DNA of 10,020 bases, taken from NCBI GenBank assembly GCA_049294435.1, contig JBAQCU010000023.1, positions 1 through 10,020 of the forward strand. Direction: 5' to 3'. The notes under the pieces were generated by a model. It was not told where the DNA came from, did no database searches, and worked only from the letters and a program-made list of their open reading frames with translations. Both the position numbers and the translations under genes were made by a program. Shown here piece after piece: positions 1-6,822 of the stretch (its first letter is position 1; every line of letters begins with the position of its first letter). This DNA is from UBA1550 sp049294435. Lineage in GTDB: Bacteria; Patescibacteriota; Minisyncoccia; Phycocordibacterales; UBA1550.

Positions 1-1001
1 AGGATGCTCTTCTTGTACGTATCTAAATGTTCAAGAGCAATACCTGTGCCCTTCACCACACAATATAAAGCCTCCTCAGCAAGCACTGCCTTTACTCCCG
101 TGCGTCGTTCTACAAGCTCCGGGAAATTACGAAGCTGGGATGAACCTCCTGTCATAATTATTCCTTGATCAATAATATCAGCAGAAAGTTCTGGCGGAGT
201 TTCCTGCAAGACATCTTTAATCGCTCGAATAATTTCGCGGAGTTCCTTATCAATCGCTTTTACGATTTCATTGGTCGTCACCTGAGCAGTGCGCGGAAGC
301 CCAGTGACATAGTCGCGTCCTTTTATAGTGAGTAGAAGCTCGTCCTCCATAGGCACTGCGGAGCCGATACGCACTTTTATCTCTTCCGCTGTGCGATCAC
401 CAATTGCAAGATTAAATGTTTTTTTAATATGGTCAGCAATCGCGTGATCTATTTTGTTGCCTGCGCATTTCACTGAAGTTGACGCCACAATACCACCCAG
501 GGAGATCACCGCGACATCCGTCGTTCCACCGCCAATGTCCACCACCATATGCCCGCGCGCCTCGTAAATTGGGATTCCCGCGCCTATCGCAGCAAGGATT
601 GGTTCCTTCACTACATACACATTTCTAGCGCCAGCTTTTATAGTCGCCTCAATCACCGCGCGACGCTCAGTAGACGACACTCCTGCGGGTACAGACACCA
701 TTACATCTGGTTTCAAAATATTCCACTTACCAAGTGCCTTGCCCATATAGTAGCGAATCATCGCCTCTGTTACGCGATAGTCGGCAATCACACCGTCTTT
801 CATTGGACGGTACGCAACAATATTGTCAGGAGTGCGACCAATCATTTGCTTTGCCTCAAGTCCAACTGCCATAATACGGTTGTCTTGCTGGTTTACAGCA
901 ACAACAGACGGCTCATTTAGAACAACACCCTTACCAGGAATAAAAACCAGCGTGTTCGCCGTACCAAGGTCAATACCGATTTTTGTTACAAATAGTCCCA
1001 T
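1..1001 (-). CDS. mreB: Rod shape-determining protein MreB (actin-like), C-terminus cut by the window edge
   Basis: Bacterial actin homologue that polymerises on the inner membrane with ATP and guides lateral peptidoglycan synthesis. The window holds 333 complete codons from the ATG at 999-1001; MreB is usually about 335-350 residues, so only a few C-terminal residues are missing. Actin-fold nucleotide motifs are visible: phosphate-1 IGIDLGTANT (residues 8-17), phosphate-2 VDIGGGTTD (154-162) and the adenosine motif IIMTGGSSQL (281-290). The gene starts 4 bases after the murA stop, so the two are almost certainly co-transcribed and probably translationally coupled. A GGAG at 1014-1017 lies 12 bases before the ATG, a loose Shine-Dalgarno. 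The paralogue Mbl is an alternative name within the same family, but the identity as an MreB-type protein is secure. Confidence 0.96.
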   Translation of the reverse strand, partial: MGLFVTKIGIDLGTANTLVFIPGKGVVLNEPSVVAVNQQDNRIMAVGLEAKQMIGRTPDNIVAYRPMKDGVIADYRVTEAMIRYYMGKALGKWNILKPDVMVSVPAGVSSTERRAVIEATIKAGARNVYVVKEPILAAIGAGIPIYEARGHMVVDIGGGTTDVAVISLGGIVASTSVKCAGNKIDHAIADHIKKTFNLAIGDRTAEEIKVRIGSAVPMEDELLLTIKGRDYVTGLPRTAQVTTNEIVKAIDKELREIIRAIKDVLQETPPELSADIIDQGIIMTGGSSQLRNFPELVERRTGVKAVLAEEALYCVVKGTGIALEHLDTYKKSI

Positions 1002-1005
1002 AAAA

Positions 1006-2319
1006 TTAAACTGCTCCATCCTCCGTTTCCTCTGGTACCATTTTTGCTCTTTCTATATCAACGCCTATAGCCCGCAAACGTGCTTCCACATTCTCGTACC
1101 CACGGTCAATCGTAGTGTCCACATTATGTATGACTGACTCCCCTTTTGCAACTATTGCGGAAATGACGAACGCGAGACCCGCACGCAGATCTGGACTTGT
1201 GAGTTTGCGCCCTTTCAGCTCCGATTTTCCGCGCACAAGAGCGCGATGAGGATCCATCATTACTATGTTCGCACCCATAGCGGAAAGTGATTCAGTATAG
1301 TTCAAACGTCCCTCAAAAATAGTTTCAAAGACTGTACTCTCGCCTACTGCTTGAGTAAGTAACACTGTCATCGGCGCCTGCAGGTCTGTGGGGAAACCTG
1401 GGTACTCGTGAGTTTTAATATCAACGGGTCGCAAGACAGACGGCGCGCGAACAATGATTTCATTTTTCTTTGTTTCAATGCCGACACCAGCGCTTCGGAG
1501 TATTTCAATCGGAGACTCTAGATGCTCTGGACTACAGTTTGTAATACGAAGCTCACGCGCGGAGAGCGCCCCAAGCACTAGAAAACTTCCCGCTTCAATG
1601 CGGTCTGGCATTGTTTTGTATGGACGACCTTTGCCCGTCAAAAGTTTACCACCTATAATAGTGATTATCGGCGTGCCTGCCCCGGAAATCTTTGCTCCGC
1701 ATTTGTTTAGGTAACGCGCTAGGTCTGCGATCTCGGGTTCCATTGCAGCGTTTTTAATAACTGTCGTGCCTTTTGCAAGCACTCCTGCCATCATAAATGT
1801 TTCTGTTACAGTAACACTTTGATTTTTAAGAAAAATTTCCGCGCCAGTTAGTCCATCTTTTGCCTCCACGACATACGAGTCGTTTTTTATAGAAACCTTT
1901 GCTCCCATTTTTTCAAATCCACTCACGAATAGATCAAGTGGTCGCGCGCCAATAACACATCCACCAGGATGTGGAAAAGAAACTTTTCCGAAACGCGCGA
2001 GTACGGGGCCCGTTACCACAATAGATGCGCGCATTCTTTTTGCAATTCCATGTGTCAGCTCTGGCACAAAACCTTTCGCTATTGAAACTGTATAAGAACC
2101 TTTATTTATATTGAGAACTTCCGCGCCCATATCTTTGAGCAAATCAAACATTCGCAGAGTATCGCTGATTTCGGGAATGTTGGTCAATGTAACGGTGTCA
2201 CGAAAAAGCACCGTGGAAGCAATGGCTTTGAGCGCGGCATTTTTTGCTCCTGTGATACTCACAGTGCCATGGAGCCTACGCTCTCCTCCGAGTCCCTTAA
2301 TAACGAATGTATTGCTCAT
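1006..2319 (-). CDS. murA: UDP-N-acetylglucosamine 1-carboxyvinyltransferase MurA
   Basis: First committed enzyme of peptidoglycan synthesis: transfers enolpyruvate from PEP to UDP-GlcNAc in the cytoplasm. The 437-residue product is slightly longer than the usual ~420. Visible family features: K26-N27 in GAKNAAL, the catalytic loop PHPGGCVIGARPLDL with Cys121 (E. coli C115), Asp312 in FPTDLQAP (E. coli D305) and the C-terminal IDRGYENVEARLRA segment. Cys121 is the target of fosfomycin; some lineages replace it with Asp, but here it is intact. The ATG at 2317-2319 is chosen because MSNTFVIKGL aligns with MurA N-termini. An in-frame TTG 16 codons upstream (2367) is possible but adds residues the family lacks. 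No clear Shine-Dalgarno precedes the ATG. mreB follows after 4 bases. The short C-terminal acidic tail (PEETEDGAV) is unremarkable. Confidence 0.97.
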   Translation of the reverse strand: MSNTFVIKGLGGERRLHGTVSITGAKNAALKAIASTVLFRDTVTLTNIPEISDTLRMFDLLKDMGAEVLNINKGSYTVSIAKGFVPELTHGIAKRMRASIVVTGPVLARFGKVSFPHPGGCVIGARPLDLFVSGFEKMGAKVSIKNDSYVVEAKDGLTGAEIFLKNQSVTVTETFMMAGVLAKGTTVIKNAAMEPEIADLARYLNKCGAKISGAGTPIITIIGGKLLTGKGRPYKTMPDRIEAGSFLVLGALSARELRITNCSPEHLESPIEILRSAGVGIETKKNEIIVRAPSVLRPVDIKTHEYPGFPTDLQAPMTVLLTQAVGESTVFETIFEGRLNYTESLSAMGANIVMMDPHRALVRGKSELKGRKLTSPDLRAGLAFVISAIVAKGESVIHNVDTTIDRGYENVEARLRAIGVDIERAKMVPEETEDGAV

Positions 2320-2326
2320 GTTGTGG

Positions 2327-2520
2327 GAGTGTCTGTCTAAAATCCAATGTCTAGTTAGAATTTTCAAATTTCTTGCGAAAAATACGAAGCTTGAGAAGGC
2401 CTATATAGATATGCCGACGAAAGATGAGTGTTTTACAGCAGAAATTTGAAGATTCTGGCAGACAAGCCTGCATTTATGCAGTGATTTATTTACTTGCGGT
2501 TGGATTTTAGACAGATACTC
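2327..2520. repeat. Inverted repeat, 21-base arms, flanking the region upstream of murA
   Basis: Arm 1 at 2327-2347 and arm 2 at 2500-2520 are reverse complements at 20 of 21 positions, with one C/T difference near the outer end. The core read from either arm is TTGGATTTTAGACAGA. The spacer is 152 bases (2348-2499). Arm 1 ends only 7 bases before the murA ATG, so it lies in the murA 5' leader or promoter; arm 2 points the opposite way on the plus strand. It may be a divergent operator pair, a duplicated leader, or the ends of a small decayed element; the sequence does not decide. Confidence 0.75.
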
Positions 2521-2579
2521 ATGTATCTTACTATGTTAGACACTGTTTTACCAAACGGACATTGCGTGATGTAATATGA
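2348..2579. other. Non-coding gap with small hairpins, no supported gene
   Basis: No reading frame here has protein-like features or a ribosome binding site. Two short inverted repeats are present: CTGCAT/ATGCAG at 2468-2481 with a 2-base centre, and AGATAC/GTATCT at 2513-2528 with a 4-base loop, the second overlapping arm 2 of the larger inverted repeat. TTAGACA occurs at 2508-2514 and again at about 2536-2542. No convincing sigma-70 promoter was found, although the terminator further downstream implies plus-strand transcription through this stretch. Confidence 0.5.
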
Positions 2580-2631
2580 AGCCTGCTATCATCTATCTGT
2601 AGTCATGACTACAGATAGATGATAGCAGGCT
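2580..2631. repeat. Perfect 52-base palindrome
   Basis: Each half is 26 bases and the sequence equals its own reverse complement with no spacer; the centre is AGTCATGACT. The symmetry breaks at the next base on each side (A2579 and A2632 cannot pair). As RNA it would fold into a hairpin of about 24 pairs with a 4-base loop. There is no T-tract on either side, so it is not a canonical intrinsic terminator by itself. It lies between the murA leader and the plus-strand terminator at 2649-2688. Confidence 0.95.
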
Positions 2632-2648
2632 AGAAATAAGTATTCATC

Positions 2649-2688
2649 CCGCTGGTCGCCATAATGGCGCTCAGCGGTTTTTTCTTTT
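2649..2688 (+). terminator. Rho-independent terminator (plus strand), or attenuator in front of priA
   Basis: CCGCTG (2649-2654) pairs with CAGCGG (2672-2677). After a 2-base internal mismatch, CGCCA (2657-2661) pairs with TGGCG (2665-2669) around a TAA loop. Six T follow at 2678-2683, then C and four more T. Only the plus strand has the T-tract. No plus-strand gene precedes it in this window, so it ends either an unannotated small RNA or a leader transcript of priA, whose ATG is 27 bases beyond. Confidence 0.85.
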
Positions 2689-2715
2689 AGGCCACTTTTG
2701 CGGTAAGATAAATAT

Positions 2716-4638
2716 ATGCAGATTATTACCGTTGCTCCCATTGTGCGTGGCGCCCTACAGAACTCACTCACGTATTTTTCAAAAGAACCAATTGCAGTTG
2801 GGATGGTTGTGGTGGCTCCAGTACGCACACGAGAGATTCCAGCTATTGTGCTCAATTGCAGAGAAGCATCTGAGGAAAAAAGCTCGCTAAAGTCGTCTGC
2901 ATTTGCGATTCGCAAAATCACGCGCTCAAAACCACGCAGGATTTGGTTACAAACATTTCTAAAAGCAGTAGAAGAAACCGCGGATTTATCAGCACAGAAG
3001 CTTGGAGAGGTGCTTCTCGCGGTCACGCCAAAGGCAATACTAGACTCTCATCTTGATGGCGCGCTTGAGGAACCACGCGAGAACGAGATCGCAGGAAAGT
3101 TTGAAATTCTTGCGACTCAAGGCAGTGCAAAAGGGCGCATGCAGGAATACCAAAGACTTGTTCGCGAATCATTTGCGCGACGCGAATCAGTTTATATATG
3201 CGTGCCAACAGAAGACGACGTCATGCGTATTACAAAAGAAATTGGACACGGCATTCGGGACTACACATTTTCTCTCCATAGCAGTATCTCAAAAAAGAAA
3301 ATTGTTGAAATATGGAAAAATATTATAAAAGAGGAACACGCGGTTATAGTGGTCGGCACTGCTCAGTACCTAGCACTTCCTCGTCATTTCAAAACAATTG
3401 TTCTGGACGAGGAACACTCGCATGCGTGGAAAACTATTTCGCGTCCACTTATTGACATGCGAGTATTTGTCGAGGAATACGCGCGCGCAAACAGAAACAA
3501 GTTGATAATCGGTGCGCCAATATTACGCGCGGAAACTCAAGAACGCATAGCGAACGGCAAAATTGGTGAGTTTGGGCGCATCGCACAGCACGCGCGTGAA
3601 CAAGCAAAAATTATTTTGTTAGATCCACGCAAAGAAGAAAAATCTACTCGTGAAAACACAGGCCGTCGGGAGGTGGTTTTTGTTACCAAAGAGTTGAAGG
3701 AGCTACTGCAAGATGCGAGTGAGCGAAACGAACGCGTCCTGCTCTTGTCGGCAAGAAAAGGTCTCGCTCCTGTTACTACATGCGGTGACTGTGGAGCGCT
3801 GGTAAGGTGTCCGGAGTGCGAAACTCCGCTCGTGGTGCACAAGAAAGAAACGGCATCAGGCACAGCGCAAATATTTGTCTGCCACGGATGTGGGTTTATG
3901 AGAGTACCAGAAAACAATATGAACGAAATATGCCCAAATTGTAAAAGCTGGAAACTGCAAGGAGTCGGCATTGGCATTGATCGCATTAACGAAGAAATTG
4001 CAAAACTTTTTCCAAAGACTCCACGATTTATTTTAGACAGTGACCACGCGAATACTCGCACGCAGGCAAAAAAGATTATTGAAAAATTTGAGAAGTCTCG
4101 TTCTGGTGTGCTTATTGCGACTCCGATGGCGCTTCCATTTTTAAACTCAGTAGATAACACGGCAATCATTTCTATTGATTCACTTTTTGCTATACCTGAC
4201 ATTCGTATGTCTGAGCGTATCTTTGCGCTGGTACTAGCGCTTCGCGAAAAAACATCTGGAACGCTTCTTATACAAACACGTACAGACGACACAACGATTT
4301 TCAATCAGGCTCTCGCGGGCAACCTCGCAGACTTTACAGAAAATGAACTCTCAATTAGGAAAGCATTTTCATATCCGCCATACGGCACTATTATTAAAAT
4401 TACTTTGCGTGGCAAACGCGCGGAAGTTGCAAGCGAGATGGAACGACTAAAAACTTTTTTGGGAAATTACGCTTCTATTGTTCCAGGCACAATGGCGAGG
4501 GAGCCGAAAAATATTTTTCGCATGCATATGATTTTAAAACTAGCCGAAGGCAACTGGCCAAATAAGGAACTGCTTGAAAAGCTTCGCGCTCTCCCAATGC
4601 AATTTACTGTAGAAGTAAACCCAGATCACCTGCTTTAA
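2716..4638 (+). CDS. priA: PriA-like primosomal protein N' with degenerate helicase motifs
   Basis: PriA restarts collapsed replication forks: a DNA-binding domain, a superfamily 2 helicase core, and a zinc module embedded in the helicase. This 640-residue protein is shorter than typical PriA (~730). Clearly retained: DEEH (231-234), the zinc module with eight Cys in CxxC pairs (C356/359, C365/368, C389/392, C406/409), and the C-terminal segment FSYPPYGTIIKI (551-562). Apparently lost: Walker A (TQGSAKGR at 134-141 where TGSGKTE is expected), motif III (GAPIL at 266-270 for GSATPS), motif V (ATPMALPFL near 468-476 for GTQM.AKG) and the motif VI GRAGR arginine region (ALREKTSG near 508-515). 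ATP hydrolysis therefore looks unlikely, though structural roles could persist. The following def and fmt are the classic neighbours of priA, which supports the assignment. The ATG at 2716 has no Shine-Dalgarno; TAAGAT at 2704-2709 could be a -10 box giving a leaderless mRNA. Confidence 0.88.
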   Translation: MQIITVAPIVRGALQNSLTYFSKEPIAVGMVVVAPVRTREIPAIVLNCREASEEKSSLKSSAFAIRKITRSKPRRIWLQTFLKAVEETADLSAQKLGEVLLAVTPKAILDSHLDGALEEPRENEIAGKFEILATQGSAKGRMQEYQRLVRESFARRESVYICVPTEDDVMRITKEIGHGIRDYTFSLHSSISKKKIVEIWKNIIKEEHAVIVVGTAQYLALPRHFKTIVLDEEHSHAWKTISRPLIDMRVFVEEYARANRNKLIIGAPILRAETQERIANGKIGEFGRIAQHAREQAKIILLDPRKEEKSTRENTGRREVVFVTKELKELLQDASERNERVLLLSARKGLAPVTTCGDCGALVRCPECETPLVVHKKETASGTAQIFVCHGCGFMRVPENNMNEICPNCKSWKLQGVGIGIDRINEEIAKLFPKTPRFILDSDHANTRTQAKKIIEKFEKSRSGVLIATPMALPFLNSVDNTAIISIDSLFAIPDIRMSERIFALVLALREKTSGTLLIQTRTDDTTIFNQALAGNLADFTENELSIRKAFSYPPYGTIIKITLRGKRAEVASEMERLKTFLGNYASIVPGTMAREPKNIFRMHMILKLAEGNWPNKELLEKLRALPMQFTVEVNPDHLL

Positions 4639-4656
4639 AAAAAGCCTGAAATAAGC

Positions 4657-4769
4657 TATACCCCCGCACCTACTTTTACATTATTGCATTAGATTCATAA
4701 ATATATCTATCTGTTATAGTTTGGATTTTCACACCTAAAAACTATACAAAAAGTAGGTGTGGGGGTATA
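4657..4769. repeat. 113-base inverted repeat with 21-base arms between priA and def
   Basis: Arm 4657-4677 and arm 4749-4769 are complementary at 20 of 21 positions; the exception, G4666 with T4760, is a G-U pair in plus-strand RNA. The 71-base loop holds a second inverted repeat (TATAGTTT 4715-4722 with AAACTATA 4739-4746) and CACACCT (4730-4736), which can pair with AGGTGTG (4755-4761) inside the right arm. The large stem and the small hairpin are therefore mutually exclusive. Either this is a def leader whose fold depends on where transcription begins, or it is a small MITE-like element. Confidence 0.85.
4712..4720 (+). promoter_or_regulatory. Candidate extended -10 promoter for def-fmt
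   Basis: TGTTATAGT matches the extended -10 pattern TGnTATAAT at all but one position. No good -35 box sits at the usual spacing, which is typical of extended -10 promoters. Transcription would start near 4727 and produce a ~54-base leader able to form the CACACCT/AGGTGTG hairpin before the def ATG. This would let def-fmt be transcribed independently of priA. Confidence 0.45.
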
Positions 4770-4780
4770 CTTTCGTAATT

Positions 4781-5395
4781 ATGGTCAAGATTGTTCAAAA
4801 AGAGGACCCCATACTTCGCGAGCATGCAAGTGTAGTCAGTGTAAAAGATTTCGGCTCTGCACGTCTTAAAAAAATTTTGGAAGATATGGTGACTGCTCTG
4901 GAAAAAGAGGAGGACGGGGTTGCGATTGCTGCTCCGCAAATAGGTATTCCACTTCGCATTTTTATCGTTTCGCATCGCGCTTTTGAATATGAAAACGAGG
5001 AGGATGAACACGAAATTGAGTTGGAAAATATTCATTCAGACTATGTGAGTCTCGCAAAACCACAACTCCGCAAAAAACCTACGCGTTCAGATATGGTTTT
5101 TATTAATCCTGTAATCACAAAACTTTCTAGGAAGAAAAAATGGGTTCCCGAGGGATGCCTCTCTGTGCGCTGGCTATATGGTGAAGTATCACGTGCTGAG
5201 AAAGCAACAGTCCGCGCGTATGATCAAAACGGGAAAGTATTTACATTGGGCGGAAGCGGGCTTCTTGCTCAAATATTTCAACATGAGACCGACCACTTGA
5301 ACGGCGCACTTTTTATAGACACAGCTCGCAATGTTGAAAAAATTACTGCTGAAGAACAAGAAATAAGACGCAAGGAACAATCGAAATCAAAATAA
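4781..5395 (+). CDS. def: Peptide deformylase
   Basis: Metalloenzyme that removes the formyl group from the N-terminal methionine of nascent proteins. All three family motifs are intact in the 204-residue product: GVAIAAPQ (46-53), EGCLS (124-128, Cys126 as metal ligand) and QHETDH (167-172, with ligands His168 and His172 and catalytic Glu169). The ATG at 4781 gives MVKIVQKEDPILRE, which matches deformylase N-termini; the in-frame GTG at 4757 lies inside the inverted repeat and adds residues the family lacks. Between motifs 1 and 2 there is an unusually long, first acidic then basic insertion (about residues 66-104) compared with the E. coli enzyme (169 residues in total). The stop codon overlaps the fmt ATG (TAATG), implying coupled translation. 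The upstream leader is highly structured. Confidence 0.97.
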   Translation: MVKIVQKEDPILREHASVVSVKDFGSARLKKILEDMVTALEKEEDGVAIAAPQIGIPLRIFIVSHRAFEYENEEDEHEIELENIHSDYVSLAKPQLRKKPTRSDMVFINPVITKLSRKKKWVPEGCLSVRWLYGEVSRAEKATVRAYDQNGKVFTLGGSGLLAQIFQHETDHLNGALFIDTARNVEKITAEEQEIRRKEQSKSK

Positions 5396-6270
5396 TGCAA
5401 GAAACTAAATCTAAACTTAAAATCGCATTTTGGGGAACATCGCGTATCTCTGTAATAGTTCTAGAGGAAATGGCTCGCGAGGGTTTGCTTCCGTCTCTCA
5501 TTGTGACTGCGCCACCAAGGCAAAAAGGGCGAGGACTTGAAATGTCACCGAGTGAAGTAAAAGTCTGGGCAGACGCACACGGTATCCTCACGCTCGAACC
5601 GGAAAAATTAGATTCTGAATTCATCAGTAAATTGTCAAATGTTAATTGTCAATTGTTCGTGATTGCCTCTTACGGGAAGATCGTTCCGCGCGTTGTTCTT
5701 GACTTACCTAAGCACGGTACGTTAAATGTGCACCCGTCACTTCTGCCAAAACTTCGCGGAGCTTCCCCTGTCCAATCTGCAATACTAGAGGAAGTTGCTG
5801 TCGGCGAACCAAATGATTCCGGTGTAACTATTATGCTTATTGATGAAGAGGTTGATCATGGGCCGATCGTTGCTCAACAAAAAATCACAGTTCCAAATTG
5901 GCCACCGAAGGGGTTGGAGCTTGAAGAGATGCTCGGCACGATTGGTGGAAAACTTCTAGTTAAAACAATTCCGCTTTGGGTAGCTGGTGGTATCACTCCT
6001 GTTGAGCAAGACCACGATAAAGCAACGTATACAAAAAAAATGACAAGTGGTAGCGGGCAGATATATTTGGACGATGACCCAATGCGTATGTTTAGAAAAA
6101 TCCGCGCATTTGATTCGTGGCCTCGCGCGTATTTCACTACCACGCGAAATGGTAAGGACATGCGGGTAGTAGTGACCAAAGCTCATTTAGCAGACGGAAA
6201 GCTTGTGCTAGACCGCGTCGTGCCCGAAGGCAAAAAAGAAATGCCCTACGAGGACTTTATGAGGGAATAG
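5395..6270 (+). CDS. fmt: Methionyl-tRNA formyltransferase
   Basis: Formylates Met-tRNA(fMet) using 10-formyl-tetrahydrofolate to make the initiator tRNA; works with the deformylase encoded just upstream. The 291-residue product has the hydrolase fold with the catalytic triad of the family: Asn111 and His113 in LNVHPSLLPKLRGASPVQSA and Asp154 in IDEEVDHGPI. The C-terminal domain starts near ATYTKKMTSGSG (210-221) and includes FDSWPRAYF (239-247). It is somewhat short compared with ~315 in E. coli, mostly at the C-terminus. The start ATG overlaps the def stop by one base. The last ~58 bases of the gene are repeated 610 bases downstream beyond hicBA, and that copy would end FLRGQRDSK instead of FMRE, so the present 3' end may have been replaced when the toxin-antitoxin module inserted. 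Confidence 0.97.
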   Translation: MQETKSKLKIAFWGTSRISVIVLEEMAREGLLPSLIVTAPPRQKGRGLEMSPSEVKVWADAHGILTLEPEKLDSEFISKLSNVNCQLFVIASYGKIVPRVVLDLPKHGTLNVHPSLLPKLRGASPVQSAILEEVAVGEPNDSGVTIMLIDEEVDHGPIVAQQKITVPNWPPKGLELEEMLGTIGGKLLVKTIPLWVAGGITPVEQDHDKATYTKKMTSGSGQIYLDDDPMRMFRKIRAFDSWPRAYFTTTRNGKDMRVVVTKAHLADGKLVLDRVVPEGKKEMPYEDFMRE

Positions 6271-6273
6271 AGG
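6213..6273 (+). repeat. fmt 3'-end direct repeat, copy 1 (inside fmt)
   Basis: These 61 bases cover the last codons and stop of fmt and match 6823-6882 at roughly 84% (about ten differences including one missing C in copy 2). The pair brackets the 549-base hicBA segment, as expected for insertion at a gene 3' end that duplicates or replaces that end. Confidence 0.85.
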
Positions 6274-6290
6274 TAACATCCATGTCAATG

Positions 6291-6530
6291 CTAACCAAGA
6301 AAGCAGTTGTTGGCTTCTTCTTTGCCGAAACATTCCTCAAAGTCCTTCATGACACCATGAAGTGTTCCCTTTTTGAGTGAGTCATGCAACGGAATCGTTA
6401 CGTGGTACGAAGAGTCATCTCGTACAAAGGTCAAACGTGCATGACTTCCAGTAGTGCGCTTGGTCTTAAAACCATGCAATTCAAAGATTTTTATTACATC
6501 CTTCCCAGAAAGTTGTTTCAGTTTGTGCAT
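6291..6530 (-). CDS. hicA: HicA-family toxin (mRNA interferase)
   Basis: Small double-stranded-RNA-binding-fold toxin that cleaves mRNA when not bound by HicB. The 79-residue product shows the family pattern: LSGKDVIKIFELHGF (7-21), the GSHARL core with the catalytic His30, and VTIPLHDSLKKGTLHGVMKDF (44-64), the conserved strand-loop-helix end. It lies 3 bases downstream of hicB on the same strand, so the operon order is antitoxin first. No Shine-Dalgarno precedes the ATG; coupling to hicB is likely. Its stop lies 20 bases from the fmt stop in a convergent arrangement with no obvious terminator between them. Both stops are TAG. The catalytic His and the overall length are intact, so it appears functional. 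Confidence 0.93.
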   Translation of the reverse strand: MHKLKQLSGKDVIKIFELHGFKTKRTTGSHARLTFVRDDSSYHVTIPLHDSLKKGTLHGVMKDFEECFGKEEANNCFLG

Positions 6531-6533
6531 ATG

Positions 6534-6752
6534 CTAGGCCATTGCAGGCAAGGCAAAGTTGATCATGACCGGAAGAGTTCTGTGCTTTTCATCATCCTCG
6601 CCAAAGTGACACTCAACTGCATCCTTTATATTGAGCACTGTCTCATCAAGTGTTTCCCCTTGGGTATAAATAGGGTACTCAACGGCATGAGCGGTATACC
6701 CCCCCTCCTCGGCTGTTTGTATAAAAAATTGCAAAATAATTGGTGGTTTCAT
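6534..6752 (-). CDS. hicB: HicB-family antitoxin, short form without a DNA-binding domain
   Basis: Neutralises HicA by direct binding. From the ATG at 6750-6752 the product is 72 residues: MKPPIILQFFIQTAEEGGYT and then AHAVEYPIYTQGETLDETVLNIKDAVECH, the partial RNase H-like HicB fold. An in-frame start 22 codons upstream (6818) would run through the promoter and add residues with no family match, so the later ATG is preferred. Many HicB proteins carry a C-terminal helix-turn-helix or ribbon-helix-helix domain for autoregulation; none is present here, so repression of the operon would need another mechanism. The usual ELPGC-like segment is VEYPIYTQG here. hicA follows after 3 bases. A -10 box lies only 8 bases upstream of the ATG, so the mRNA would be nearly leaderless. 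Confidence 0.9.
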   Translation of the reverse strand: MKPPIILQFFIQTAEEGGYTAHAVEYPIYTQGETLDETVLNIKDAVECHFGEDDEKHRTLPVMINFALPAMA

Positions 6753-6760
6753 ATACTGAC

Positions 6761-6790
6761 AATATACCACAACAATATCAAGATGCGCAA
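6761..6790 (-). promoter_or_regulatory. Candidate hicBA promoter
   Basis: On the minus strand, TTGCGC (6785-6790) and TATATT (6761-6766, five of six consensus) are separated by 18 bases. Transcription would start near 6754, two bases before the hicB ATG, and no Shine-Dalgarno is present. The -35 box is weak. The promoter sits inside the segment bracketed by the fmt-end repeats, so the module carries its own expression signals. Confidence 0.5.
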
Positions 6791-6822
6791 TCCGCCTGTT
6801 TGCAAATATAAAATGCAAAAAC

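Noticed and set aside
2320..2367. TTG start extending MurA by 16 residues
   Set aside because: The extra residues match nothing in MurA N-termini and overlap the inverted repeat; the ATG at 2319 gives the expected start.
3537..4304. Long minus-strand open frame opposite priA
   Set aside because: It is antisense to well-supported PriA sequence, including the zinc module, and its translation is low-complexity Ser-rich with no family features.
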